Notes: generated by a model not told the origin, from the sequence alone. A DNA stretch of 64,000 nucleotides from JAKZVK01 sp965261065 (GCA_965261065.1 OZ253444.1:4650001-4714000), one strand, 5' to 3'. Shown: positions 9,026 to 19,063, numbered from the stretch's first letter. A program made the numbers and translations.

Positions 9026-10221
9026 GTTCATTGACCGTCTGAATATTTTACAAATAAACATGTTCGGATCGAAATGTTTTGGGGCATGCTGGAGGTATGC
9101 CTCGTGCCGCACTGCGTGTGAAAGTTTCCAAGAAAGATCAAGCGGCGCTGAAGAAGGTTCTAGGCAGCGGCATCGAGCAGGTCCGCGTGGCGATGCGCGC
9201 GGTGGCTTTGCTGCGGCTCGCCGAAGGAATGGGCGCGCCGCCGATCGCCGAAGTCCTGCCCATGACACGGCAATCGGTTCGTCATCTCGCCCGGCGCTAT
9301 CAGCAGGGCGGGCTCGAACGTGCGCTCTACGACCAGCAGCGGCCCGGCGCGGCAAAGTTGCTTTCGAACCAGCAACGCCAGCGCATCATCGCCATGGTCT
9401 GCAGCGATCCGCCCAGAGGGCGCGCCCGCTGGACGGTACGGCTGATGGCCCACGAAGCCGTCCAACGACGACTGCTCCCGCGCGTGGGCCGAGAGACCAT
9501 CCGCATCTTGCTTCTCCGCCACGATCTCAAGCCGTGGCGGAAAAAAATGTGGTGCCTGGCGGAGCTGACTGACGAGTACATCGTGCGCATGGAAGATGTG
9601 CTGGAAACATATGAGAGGCCCTATCATCAGGCGCATCCCGTCGTCTGCCTCGACGAGAAGCCGGTCACGCTGCACGCCGACGTTCGCCCCCCGACGCCCG
9701 CTGCGCCGGGACGCGAGGCTCGTTATGACAGCGAATACGAACGCCGCGGGACCGCCAATGTCTTCTGCGCGGTCGAGCCCAAAGCGGGCCGGCACTTCAC
9801 GTTCGTAACGCCGGACCGCTCGGGCGTGGCGTTTGCCAAGGCGCTGTTTGAGGTGGCCATGGCCTACCCCGCAGCGGAGACGATCCACTTGGTGATGGAC
9901 AACCTCTCGACGCACAGCCGCAAGTCACTGACGGACCTGTGCGGCGAGGAGTTCGGCGGCGAGATTTGGGATCGCTTCACTCCGCACTACACGCCGAAGC
10001 ACGGCAGTTGGTTGAACCAGGCGGAAATCGAGATTGGACTGTTCTCGAGGCAATGCTTGGGCAAGCGGCGCATCGAGGATTTGGCAAAGCTACGCAGCGA
10101 AGCAGCCGCTTGGAACCGTCGAGTCAACCGCGAGCGGGTTAAGATCGACTGGAGATTCGACCGCAAAACGGCGCGCCGTAAGCTCGGCTATGAAAGACCA
10201 TCTATCACACGGTCAAAGAAC
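9026..10221 (+). mobile_element. IS630-family element
   Basis: The ends carry inverted repeats GTTC(A/T)TTGACCGT(C/G)TGA, and a TA dinucleotide flanks each side (9024-9025 and 10222-10223), the usual IS630 target. The element is 1196 bp and holds one transposase gene. Its right end lies only about 50 bp from the left end of the IS3 element. Confidence 0.85.
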
Positions 10222-10224
10222 TAG
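9097..10224 (+). CDS. IS630-family transposase (intact)
   Basis: About 375 residues from ATG 9097 (MPRAALRVKVSKKDQ). An in-frame start lies 18 bases upstream, but it lengthens the protein by only six residues without family resemblance. The N-terminal half has the helix-turn-helix region (IAEVLPMTRQSVRHLARRY). The catalytic half has VVCLDEKPVTLHAD, HLVMDNLSTHSRKSL and HYTPKHGSWLNQAEIEIGLF, the DDE triad of the IS630/Tc1 superfamily. The stop codon overlaps the flanking TA. No lesion seen, so it is potentially active. Confidence 0.92.
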   Translation: MPRAALRVKVSKKDQAALKKVLGSGIEQVRVAMRAVALLRLAEGMGAPPIAEVLPMTRQSVRHLARRYQQGGLERALYDQQRPGAAKLLSNQQRQRIIAMVCSDPPRGRARWTVRLMAHEAVQRRLLPRVGRETIRILLLRHDLKPWRKKMWCLAELTDEYIVRMEDVLETYERPYHQAHPVVCLDEKPVTLHADVRPPTPAAPGREARYDSEYERRGTANVFCAVEPKAGRHFTFVTPDRSGVAFAKALFEVAMAYPAAETIHLVMDNLSTHSRKSLTDLCGEEFGGEIWDRFTPHYTPKHGSWLNQAEIEIGLFSRQCLGKRRIEDLAKLRSEAAAWNRRVNRERVKIDWRFDRKTARRKLGYERPSITRSKN

Positions 10225-11258
10225 AGAGATGGAGCAAGGATGGGCCATAGGAGCCTCCATCGCTCATTGGAGTGAACCCCCGAGATGAGACAGTAGAAAG
10301 AGGGACACTTTTCAGCGAATGGAAAGGAGTCCGCAATGGAGAGTCTCAAGGGGCGCAAGCCACGGGTGTTCTCGGTGGAGTTCAAACAAGGGCGGCGCGG
10401 CGGCTGCTGGCCGGCGAGAGCCCCACCGCGCTGAGCCGCGAGTGGGCGGTCAAACGCGGCGTGCTGTATCGTTGGCGCGACGCCTATCGGAGCGAGGGCG
10501 CGGGCGGGTTGAGCCGCCGCCGCGGACGCCCGCCGGCCGGGCAAGGGCCGCCGCCCAAGTCGCCTCGCGATCCACGCGACGAACGCATCCTCGAGCTCGA
10601 ACGGCTGCTGGGCAAGCAAACCGCCGAACTGGATTTTTTCGAACGAGCCTGGCGCGCTGTGAACCTCGCGACCCCGGGCCTCGACGCGCCTGGCGCGAGC
10701 GGATCTACTCCGTCATCGACGAGATCCACGCCCAAGGCCCTCTCCGCGTCGAACAACTCTGCGAGCTCGGACGAGTGAGTCGCGCGGGGTTCTATCGCCG
10801 TTTCGCCGAGCGGTCGCCGGCCGCCTGTGACGTGGCGATGCGCGACCGCATCCAGCGCATCGCCTTGCAAAACCGCCGCTACGGCTACCGCCGCGTGGGG
10901 GCCGAGCTGCGGCGGCAGGGCTTCGTGGTGAATCACAAGAAGGTGTTGCGGCTGTTGCGCGAGGATAACCTGCTGGCGGTGAAGAAGCGGCGCTTCGTGC
11001 TGACGACCGAGACGTCGCCGTTCCTGCCCGTCTATCCGAATCTGGCGCAGCGCCTGCACGTGGATGGCTTGGATCAGCTGTGGGTGGCCGACCTCACCTA
11101 CATCCGGTTGCGGGAGACGTTCGTGTACCTGGCGGTGGTGTTGGACGCCTACTCGCGGCGGGCGATCGGGTGGGAGTTGGGCGAGACGCTGGCGGCGACG
11201 CTGCCGCTGGCCCAAGTTCGTCACAGCGGCGGGTGCAGTCCGGCTAAGCTCTTTAGAA

Positions 11259-13046
11259 TGAGCGTTGGGTTGGGCAAAGTCTGCACTACATTCCGTGTCA
11301 AAACGGAGCCGCTTCGGCAGTGACAGACCGAGTTGATCCAGCAGAGTTTGCTGCTCGGCGCTCGGGGTCGTGATCCGTCGCAGACGAATCTCACGACCTT
11401 CCGTGGTCGGCAAAATGATGTCGGCACTATGCAGCCGGCTTAGCAGATCCAAAGCCCGGGCCGGAGAAAGATCCGACCGCCGCCGCAACAAGAGATGTTT
11501 CAGCGTCACCCACATCGCGTAGCCCAAAAACGCCACCAGAATGTGAGCCTTCGCCCGCCGCTCCAGTGGGTGGAAGATCGGTCGGATCGACAGTTCGCTC
11601 TTCAGCGCCCGAAACGTCGCTGCGGCTTCCGTCAGTTGGATGTAGCTCGTCCAGAGCTGTTCCGGATCCGTGCCGGGCAAGTTCGTCCGCAACAGATAGG
11701 CCCCTTCCCGAGCTTGCTGTCAGCTTTCTCGCTCCGCGATCGCCTCCCACTCCACCCGCAGGCCCCCCCTCCTGCTCGACGACTGCGATCGAGTAGAGGT
11801 CGGCCACCTGCGGATGCCGCGCCTGGATGCTCCCCAACCGCCGCTCGATCTTGGGCCGGTCTTTGAGCTTCCTCTCCGCCACTCGCTTCGACAACGCGCG
11901 CAGGGCCTTCTCCAGGCGCGCCGAAAACCGTCTGCGAATCGCCTGCTCCTTCTCTTGGCGCGCCGTGGACCGGCACAGGATGTAGGTCTCTTCCCCCTGC
12001 GGCGTCGGGACCAGTTTCACTTCCACTTCCGGACGCACCTGGCGCCAACCCTCCTCCAGCAGTTCCCGCTCGAACTGCTTCAGCTTCGCACGCGGCGTTC
12101 CCACCAGATACTGCCCCTGGCGGCGCCGTAACGCTTCCAGGTTCTCTTCGCTGACAATCCCGCGGTCCAACACCCACACCCGCCGGGCCTGGCCGTACTT
12201 GCGCTCCACCATCCGCAACACCGCTTCCAGTGTGGTGACATCGGCTCGGTTTCCATCGAAGGTTTCGTAGCTCAACGGGAAACCTTCTGTGTTCACGATC
12301 AGCGCCAGCACCACTTGCTTGCAGTCGGGCCGATGGTCGCGCGAGTAGCCGCGCTGCATCATCGGATTGTTCAGGGCCGCTGCTTCGACGTAGCTGCTGG
12401 TGAGATCGTAGAGCAGTACGTCGAACTCGGCGGCGAACAACTCCCCCCAACGCTGCTTGAGATGACGCTCCAGCTTCGTCTTGTGCGGCAGCAGCCGGTC
12501 CAGACAGCGGTACAACCGGGTGTCGTTGATCTTGCCCTCTTAGATCCCCAGCAGATCGTCCAGCGCCGTGGCCGGATACCAGCGCTGCTCGATCGCCAAC
12601 TCACTGCCTGGCGCGCACAGGCGGTTGATCGCCAGCACCGCCGCGACTCGCGACCAGGGCACGTCCGCCGGATCGTCTTCGCGATCCAACCACTCCTCGC
12701 AGAACCGGTCCAGCCCCAGACGCCGCCACAACTCCCGTCCCAGAAAGCCGTCACCGAAACGGCGTGTTCGCTCCAGGCGCACGCGGTCCAGCAGCACCCG
12801 AGCCACCTCCGTTTCCCCGCGCGGGGGATCCACATTGGAGGGGAACAACTTCAGCTGCCGGCTCTCGCCGTGCTTGTTGAATACGGCGGTGGTCGTGAGC
12901 CAACGAGCTTGCGCCGCGTCATTGAGCTCGCCCAGGTAACACAGCTGGCGCTGCCGCGGTCCGTCGGGGGTGCGCACGGTCTCGACCAACGACCAGTAGG
13001 TATGGTCCTTGCCGTCCTTGTGTCTGCGGTGCGGCCGCAAAAACAT
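11259..13046 (-). pseudogene. IS1634-family transposase, broken
   Basis: The N-terminal part from 13046 (MFLRPHRRHKDGKDHTYWSL) is typical of IS1634 (H.YW.LVE..R...G.R). An in-frame TAG stands at 12540-12542 after ALDDLLGI. The next part contains FDVLLYDLTSSYVEA and RVWVLDRGIVSEENLEAL (catalytic Asp residues) and runs to about 11760, where one or more frameshifts intervene. The C-terminal frame (WTSYIQLTEAAATFRALKSE, FHPLERRAKAHILVAFLGYA) continues to the IS end without a stop. At least one nonsense and one frameshift lesion. Confidence 0.85.
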
Positions 13047-13119
13047 TCTGCGAAAATATTGTCACGAATTCGCAGCCATTTCAAGAGGGTAGGTCTGCAC
13101 TACATCGGTTCTGGCGAGG

Positions 13120-14717
13120 TGTTGAAGCCCAATGATAATGTCCCCTTGAGCGCCCAATAGAAATGTCCCCTACTCTGAGGCTCCGAAGGAGGAGCCGAGA
13201 GTGGGAAGGACATGGATGAGTGCCAAGGAGTTGAGGCGCGGCGAAGTGCTGAGCCGAGTGAAACGAGGAGAACTGAAGTTGACCGAAGCCGCCGAACTGC
13301 TGGAGGTCAGCTACCGCCATGCGAAGCGTCTGAAGAAGCGTTACCGTGCGGGCGGGGCCAAGGCTTTGGTGCACGGTAACGTCGGCCGTGCTTCGAACCG
13401 AGCCGATCAGAAGCGACGCCAGCAGGTTCTCGAGTTGGTGCGCGAGAACTATGCGGGCGAGGGGCACGAGCGCTTCGGGCCGACGCTGGCGTCGGAACAT
13501 CTGGCAGCCGACCACGGCCTGGAAGTGCCGCGCGAAACACTGCGGCGCTGGATGCTCGCCGCGGGTCTGTGGAGCCGCCGTCGCAAGCGCCAACCGCATC
13601 GCACCCGGCGCCAACGCAAAGCGCACTTCGGCGAGCTGATTCAACTCGACGGTTCGCACCACCACTGGCTGGAAGAACGCGGTCCGAAAGCCTGTCTGAT
13701 GAACTTCGTCGATGACGCGACCGGTGTGGCGCTGTGCCGTTTCTCGGACCAGGAAACGACCTGGGCCGCGGCCGATCTGCTCGCAGCCTGGGTACGTCAA
13801 CACGGCGTTCCCAAGGCGTTGTACTGCGACTGGAAAAACGTCTACCAGCGCCAGCCGACGTCGCGGGAAGCGCTGGCAGGCATCAAGCCCGAGACGCAGT
13901 TCGGGCGCATGTGTGCCAAGCTCGGCATTACGATCATGGCGGCTTCCTCGCCGCAAGCCAAGGGCCGAGTGGAGCGCCATCACGGCACGCACCAAGACCG
14001 CCTGATCAAGAAGATGCGGCTGCGCGGGATCGTCGAGTACGAGGCGGCGAACCGTTATCTCGACGAGGAGTACCTGGCCGAGCACAACGAGCGCTTCGCC
14101 TGTGAGCCGGCGGCGGCAGCGGACTTTCACCAGGCGCTCCCCCGCGGCACCGAGCTGCGAGGGGTGTTCTGTTGCGAGTACGAACGGGTGGTGAGCAACG
14201 ACCGGGTGGTGCGTTTCGAGAATCGTTGTTTGCAGTTGAAGCCGAAACGCAACCAGGGCGTGGGGGCGGGGGCACGGGTGACGGTCCAACAGTGGCGCGA
14301 TGAGAGCTTGCAGGTGAGGTTTGACGGGCACGAGATCGAGCACGACGTGATCGCCACGCCGACGCCACAGCTGCGGACGAAGCCAGCACCACAGCAGCGT
14401 CCGGGGGGCGGGCGCAAGCCGGCGGCGGACCACCCCTGGCGGCGAGCTGTGTTACGGAAAAAACGGGCTGCGAATACATAAGAGGGCTGTGGAAATGCCG
14501 GGTCGGATGGAAAGCGTGGAAAATCTATCGAGGCAGCAGTACCGGGTTCGAGGAGCGGTGGATGGTTTTCCACCCTTCCCACCGCCCCTTGGAAATCGCT
14601 ACGCGATTCCCACAGTTCCACAGCCCCGACGACGACGATATCTCTCCTACGAACAAGAAACACAAGGGGACACTTCTATCGAGCTACCGAGGGGGACATT
14701 TCTATTGGGCGTTGACA
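13120..14717 (+). mobile_element. ISNCY-type element copy 1 with 17-bp target duplication
   Basis: 1598 bp. The ends are TGTTGAAGCCCAATGATAAT... and, read inwards from 14717, TGTCAACGCCCAATAGAAAT.... Each end holds two tandem copies of a GCCCAAT(n)ATGTCCCC box, likely transposase-binding sites. A perfect 17-bp direct repeat, CATCGGTTCTGGCGAGG, flanks it at 13103-13119 and 14718-14734. Such long duplications are unusual for insertion sequences and are known from the IS1202-like branch of ISNCY. Inserted in the upstream end of IS1634. Confidence 0.9.
13201..14481 (+). CDS. ISNCY-family transposase (intact)
   Basis: 426 residues. GTG 13201 is preceded at a good distance by AAGGAGGAG, favouring it over ATG 13216. 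The N-terminal helix-turn-helix region reads LTEAAELLEVSYRHAKRLKK. The DDE core shows GELIQLDGSHHHWL (Asp), KALYCDWKNVYQR (Asp) and SPQAKGRVERHHGTHQDRLI (Glu). The basic C-terminus ends HPWRRAVLRKKRAANT. The copy at 42330-43610 is nearly identical but carries a stop codon, so this intact copy is the likely source of activity in the window. Confidence 0.92.
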   Translation: MGRTWMSAKELRRGEVLSRVKRGELKLTEAAELLEVSYRHAKRLKKRYRAGGAKALVHGNVGRASNRADQKRRQQVLELVRENYAGEGHERFGPTLASEHLAADHGLEVPRETLRRWMLAAGLWSRRRKRQPHRTRRQRKAHFGELIQLDGSHHHWLEERGPKACLMNFVDDATGVALCRFSDQETTWAAADLLAAWVRQHGVPKALYCDWKNVYQRQPTSREALAGIKPETQFGRMCAKLGITIMAASSPQAKGRVERHHGTHQDRLIKKMRLRGIVEYEAANRYLDEEYLAEHNERFACEPAAAADFHQALPRGTELRGVFCCEYERVVSNDRVVRFENRCLQLKPKRNQGVGAGARVTVQQWRDESLQVRFDGHEIEHDVIATPTPQLRTKPAPQQRPGGGRKPAADHPWRRAVLRKKRAANT

Positions 14718-15443
14718 CATCGGTTCTGGCGAGGGTGCGTTCGAAGTATCAATCACTTACACTCGTTCGCAGACCCAAATTCGTTAGAATCACCGTCGCC
14801 GTGACGAAGTTGGGCTAGCGGCGCTGCGACAAGCGCTGGCGGCGCGTCGGTCCGGGGCTGGTGCATCATTCCGACCAAGGGGTGCAGTACACCCCGCGCG
14901 CGTATGTGTAACTGTTGGAGAGTCGCGGCGTGCTGCTGTCGATGAGCCGCCGCGGCAACCTCTATGACAATTATGACAATGCGCGCGCCGAGAGCTTCAT
15001 GAAAACACTCAAGAGCGAGGAAGTGTCGATGAACCGCGATCGTGACTTGGCCCAGGCGCGGGCCTCGATCGGACATTTCATCGAGCAGATTTACAACCGG
15101 CGACGGTTGCATTCGTCGCTGGGATACGTGCCGCCGGTGGAGTTTGAGGCCGCGGTGGCGTCAAGAGAGCGGCGTGAGCCGGGGAGGGTGCGGTATGGGT
15201 TTTCTGAGGTATGAGGAAATCTATCGATCCGATGGGGAGGCCCGAAGCGGCGGGTGGGCCGCTCCGGGCGCTCATCGTTTCGATGAGTTTCCAGCCGGGT
15301 ATTCCTTGGCGGGTTGCTCCCCAGCAGAGCCCGCCTCCGCTTCCCCGGCCGGTTATAGTATCGGAGAAAAGGACGGCGCTGGAAACCTTTTTCCAGCGAA
15401 CGGCAATCTGTCTCTATTTACCCTGTCTCACGACAGGGGTGCA

Positions 15444-15743
15444 GCCCAGACTGTCACCGATAGGCCCAGAGAACCGCCCGGCCTGGTAGCCAGCATACAA
15501 GCATCCCGCCTTACCGCAGCCGAGGTTCCGGCACTATAATAGCTACTAGCCTCGCCATTATTGTGAAGGTTTGTCCGAGGTAGGCGCGGAGGCGTCAGTG
15601 GCTTTACTAGCTAATCTCTCCAACCACTGAAGTCTAAAACGGCTGACAAGCTTGATCAGAAAATAAAAAGCGCCCGAAGTGCAAGCGGCCTGGAGGAGGG
15701 CTTCCGGTATGACGGTGAAGATTAAATCCCGGGGGTCACGATA
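15444..15743. other. intergenic stretch, no gene seen
   Basis: There is no supported reading frame between the right end of the IS3 element and the NTPase pseudogene. A TATAAT hexamer at 15534 has only a weak -35 match, and no gene starts downstream of it. Confidence 0.5.
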
Positions 15744-17845
15744 CTAAAAAGAAAGATCAAAGGAAATGAGGGCGACTGTCGTGACAGTGGCGGCGATAGC
15801 CGTCGAGCGCCATGGGGTGTTCAGCCACCGGTCGATGATGCTACGGTTCAGCACAGCCTTGCGAAGTTCATTGAGCGCCTCTTTTCGGGCCCCGACTAAC
15901 TCCCGTGAGGTCTCCGCTTCCACTATTTGGCGTGATACCAAGTCCCGATAGCTTCCCCCGAGGCGCTCGATCTGGCGCAGTTGCAGCGAGGTTTCATTCG
16001 CGACCAGCACCGACTGGATGATGTCTCGCTCCAACCAAACATTCCCGGTTACCATCGCTTCCCCGAGATCGTCGAGCCTATCCAGAACCTCCCAGCGGGT
16101 TTTCATCTCCCGCTGCTCGCGTCGAGGCTCGGCTGCCGCGGTCGTCGCCTCCTCGAATTTCTGTTGTGCTGACTTCTCCTCTTGCTCGCGGCGCTCTGCA
16201 AGGTGTCGAGGCGGTCCTGCATAGTCGCGAGGATTTTGGCAAGCTCCTGCTGATCGGTGGGTAGTGTCTCCCGTTTAGCCCCGGCACTCACATTCTTGAG
16301 AACCTCTGCCTGGAGCAACTGTGGAAAGGTTGCTTCCTCGAAGTGAATGACGGAGCTCGTCTCACCAAGCAGTGAGGCGATCTCATCGCTCGAATAGCCG
16401 ACCGAAATCACGACCAGAACTGCCTCCGGCCAAGTTGAGCCTAGTGCCTCGCGAATCGTGCTTACACGTCGGGCGGAGTCGATCTCAGAGATCTTGTCCG
16501 TGGTAAGGAGAACCGCCAGCGCGATGCGTGGCACTTTGTCGACTTGGACGATCCGGTCGACGACCACATCCCGTGACGCCGCCACCTCGGTGAAGACCTC
16601 ACCGTACTGCGCCAGCAGCGGGTCAGCGAGCTTGAGCGCGATCGTGCGCCGGTCATCGAGTGTGCCGGTCTTCCGCGCGCACTCCAAAATATCGCTCTCC
16701 GTGAGTTGCGGAAGCCGGCCTTTCACGCGCTCGAATTGCCAGGTGAGCAATTCGCAGTATCTCGCGAGGGCTTCCGCCCGAGATCTCGTGCAACCAGCCA
16801 ACCGCCTCGTCGGTAAAACCAGCGCCGTTGGCAGTGCGCGAATTCCAGGAGCCACCGTGTCTCCTCCGTGCTGAGCTCGCCAGCTCGAATCGGTAGCCGA
16901 GTTCGGAGTCTTGGCGTCACATCGCGTGGAAGCGCCTCCCACGCTTCGTCGGCACCAGTCACAATGACCAGTACGTTCTGCCGGCCCGTCTGCTCTACCA
17001 GTTTCTTGAACACGGAGAAAAGGCTTTCTTGGTGGGCGGGATTCGTACGAAAGACCACTTCGAGCTGGTCGATGATCAGAAAATACCCGCCACCGAGTAG
17101 AGTGCGGCCAGGGGTTCTCCAGCGCGTCGACTGCGGCCACGTCGGCGGGTGCGCTCTCGGCACCCTTCTCCTCGGCCAAGGCGCGAAGGCTCCTTGCGAG
17201 CTCCGCGTCCCGCTCCGGTTCGATGGTTTCCCCGAGAAGGCCAACGGTACGCGGTCTCGCCCTGACTCAGGTCGTCAACGTCAAGCAGGACGCGCGGTAA
17301 GAGGGGGTGGATGGGTTTCCCGTAGTCGCTCGATCAGTTCGGCGAAGAGCTGCTCAGGGTCGAGATTATTTTCGGCGTAAAGCACTGGCAGGTCGCCGGG
17401 GGACTTGATCCGCTGGGCAGGCTCCTCGGTTTCCACGGCACGCTTGGTAGACGCCTCGGCCACCCGCAGCAGGGCTTGATGGATGACCTCCTGGATTCTG
17501 AATCTGGGAAGCTGCTCGACGAGCTGCCGATAGACAGCGAACAGGCTGGGCGCGTCCGCCTTAGCGTAGAGGACCTGCGTGTTGATCGTTGTGATGTGCT
17601 CAGCCCGCTGGCCGAGCCACATCGCGAGATGCGTCTTCCCTGAGCCGTGACCGCCACGCACACCGATGGCGCCGCCATAGCGCTTGGCAGGGTGCGGATA
17701 GTGGCTGAGATAGGCGTCGAGCTCATCCCTGGGCTGGTCCATGTACCGCAGACTTTCGCAGGGTCTGAATCGGCTGACCCCAAGTGGCGACCGCCTCCAC
17801 CGGAAACGGACTGGTGGGTTTCGATTCGGTCCGAGGCACCGTCAT
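15744..17845 (-). pseudogene. membrane-anchored P-loop NTPase, multiply frameshifted
   Basis: Read across frames this was one gene of about 700 codons. It starts at ATG 17845 and overlaps the stop of the upstream gene (ATGA). In order: an N-terminal linker; Walker A GVRGGHGSGKTHLAMW (about 17630-17675); a Walker-B-like FLIIDQLEVVF (about 17055-17090); a sensor-like VLVIVTGADEAWEALP; a helical HEISGGSPREILRYCELL region; an alpha/beta domain (RIALAVLLTTDKISEIDSARR ... VLVVISVGYSSDEIA); a long coiled coil; and one C-terminal membrane segment (STAIAATVTTVALISF). Frame changes fall near 17785 (G-run), 17282, 17095, 16815 and 16200, possibly more. I cannot name the family. Either a decayed gene or, less likely given the number of lesions, assembly errors. 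Confidence 0.7.
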
Positions 17846-18780
17846 TTCGCGCCTCCACGGTTGATGTTCGTGTTTGTGTCGCGGATCTCCTTAGCATCGA
17901 TGCGCAATGCGTCACTGTCGTGCGCGAGCATCTGAGCAAGCCCTTGTTGCTGCACCATAGTTTCCAGTCGCAAGATGTGCTGATCGATGGCATGCCGGAA
18001 CCGCTTGTTGAGGAACTGGATCGGCCATGTCGGCGGTGGCCCGGAGGCCTTGTGTTTATCGGCCAAGAGGTAGAGCTCCCCGACCGCTTTGTTGGTGAAT
18101 GGCGCCAACTCCTCGTCGGTGCCCACCTGGACGTCCTCCAAGCGCTCGCGCGCTAGCCGCTCGGTCAGATAGCTCCGCGCCGTCTTCTCGTCAAGCAAGG
18201 GTGCGTCAACCCACGCCGCGTTCTTGCCGCGGATGTCCATCGTTTGCTTACAAGTGCAGGCCTGCTTCGGATCGTTCGTGGTGACTACAATCAAATCCGA
18301 GAAATCCTTGAGGCTCTCATACATGTCCGAGCAAAGGCTGTATTGGTTCGGGCCTTTGAGGAGCATGACGATGGGGCGATCCAACGGCTCGATCACGGTT
18401 CGCAGGCTATCAAAGAGCGCAGGGTAGTAGGGTGCCGATAGCGGCGCTTTACCGGCCGTTTCCGTGTTATAGATGTTCTCCAGGGTGGCTCGCAGCTCCT
18501 GCGACTGGGTCATTCCGTACTGAAGCTTGAATTTCCTGGCCACTGTTTTGGCGTTTTCCGCGCCGCTCTCGCGAGTGAGCGTTGCGTTGATGATCAGTGG
18601 ATCGCCTTGCCGCTCCACGGCGAACTGATGCACCAGGAACTTGACCATGGAACCCCGACCGGTGTGACCGATGCCCGAGACGAGGACGAGGAGGCCTTTG
18701 CCCTCGGGCGCGACGCGAGGTTCGAAAGGATGCTTGCGCAGATTCCAGACCGACTTCAGGGTCTCGTAAGCTTCGGGCAT
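17842..18780 (-). CDS. P-loop-like protein with degenerate Walker A (unknown family)
   Basis: 312 residues, intact. The beginning (YETLKSVWNLRKHPFEP) recalls ExeA/AAA proteins. The expected P-loop reads LVSGIGHTGRGSMVKFL: the glycines and Ser are kept, but the invariant Lys is Arg. A Walker-B-like strand would be PIVMLLKGPNQ, also lacking the usual acidic pair. This suggests a pseudo-ATPase or nucleotide-binding partner of the downstream NTPase. The start overlaps the end of the upstream gene by 25 bases and the stop overlaps the next start, so the three genes were translationally coupled. Function unknown. The only undamaged member of the operon. Confidence 0.65.
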   Translation of the reverse strand: MPEAYETLKSVWNLRKHPFEPRVAPEGKGLLVLVSGIGHTGRGSMVKFLVHQFAVERQGDPLIINATLTRESGAENAKTVARKFKLQYGMTQSQELRATLENIYNTETAGKAPLSAPYYPALFDSLRTVIEPLDRPIVMLLKGPNQYSLCSDMYESLKDFSDLIVVTTNDPKQACTCKQTMDIRGKNAAWVDAPLLDEKTARSYLTERLARERLEDVQVGTDEELAPFTNKAVGELYLLADKHKASGPPPTWPIQFLNKRFRHAIDQHILRLETMVQQQGLAQMLAHDSDALRIDAKEIRDTNTNINRGGAK

Positions 18781-19063
18781 CGGCTACTCCGGCTTTTTCG
18801 GATGTCCGCCTCACACTCCCAGAAGATCGACGCGAGTTCGCCGACGATCCTCTGTGTATCTTTCTGTCTAAGCGCGTGGAGGAGGCGGCTACGCTCGTTC
18901 CGAGGTATCGGTCTCAGGCAGTCGCGGTAGTTGAGATCCTCCCGTAGCTGACGGGCAAACTCTGAGGCATCCTTCTGGCGAACCACGCTGTAATTGTTTT
19001 TGAAATAGTCCTCGATCTGCGCGCCGTGATCGAGCTTGAACTGCTCGAAGTCCAGCTTTTGCC
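18756..19063 (-). pseudogene. C-terminal remnant of the first gene of the NTPase operon
   Basis: About 100 residues remain (LDFEQFKLDHGAQIEDYFKN ... LLHALRQKDTQRIVGELASIFWECEADIRK), mostly helical and charged. The 5' end is replaced at 19063/19064 by a truncated ISXO2-like element. The stop lies 25 bases inside the next gene. I recognise no domain. The coupled arrangement suggests it worked with the two P-loop proteins downstream. Confidence 0.6.

Larger units (their letters stand above)
11212..14813 (-). mobile_element. IS1634-family element, interrupted by ISNCY copy 1
   Basis: Inverted repeats CCAA(G/C)TTCGTCAC(A/G)GCG mark both ends. The flanks are GCTGGC (11206-11211) and GCTAGC (14814-14819), a 6-bp duplication with one later mutation. 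Joining the flanks restores the IS3 OrfB frame as far as the next lesion. Without the nested element and its duplication it is about 1987 bp, right for IS1634. Confidence 0.8.
10336..15214 (+). pseudogene. IS3 transposase OrfA/OrfB, multiply broken
   Basis: OrfA starts at ATG 10336 (MESLKGRKPRVFSVEFKQ). It is frameshifted near 10385, after which AARRLLAGESPTALSREWAV and a basic linker continue. OrfB runs from about 10700 and has the IS3 integrase core: LWVADLTYIRL (first Asp) before the IS1634 insertion at 11212, then HHSDQGVQYTP (second Asp) and NARAESFMKTLKSE (Glu) after 14820. The second half has a one-base shift in a G-run near 14873 and an in-frame TAA at 14909-14911. With two frameshifts, a stop and an insertion it is dead. 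Confidence 0.85.
10273..15443 (+). mobile_element. IS3-family element, interrupted by IS1634
   Basis: Terminal repeats: left TGAACCCCCGAGATGAGACA at 10273, right end read inwards from 15443 TGCACCCCTGTCGTGAGACA. They begin with TG as usual for IS3. Removing the nested 11212-14813 insertion and one target copy leaves about 1563 bp, a usual IS3 size. No 3-bp target duplication is evident (GAG against GCC). The outermost layer of a three-level nest. Confidence 0.8.

Noticed and set aside
13081..14433. A 450-codon frame antisense to the ISNCY transposase (also at 42240-43562)
   Set aside because: The sense frame carries the catalytic motifs. The antisense frame crosses the IS end and has shadow-like composition.
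15512..15539. Promoter with TATAAT at 15534
   Set aside because: The -35 match is weak and no gene begins downstream on that strand.
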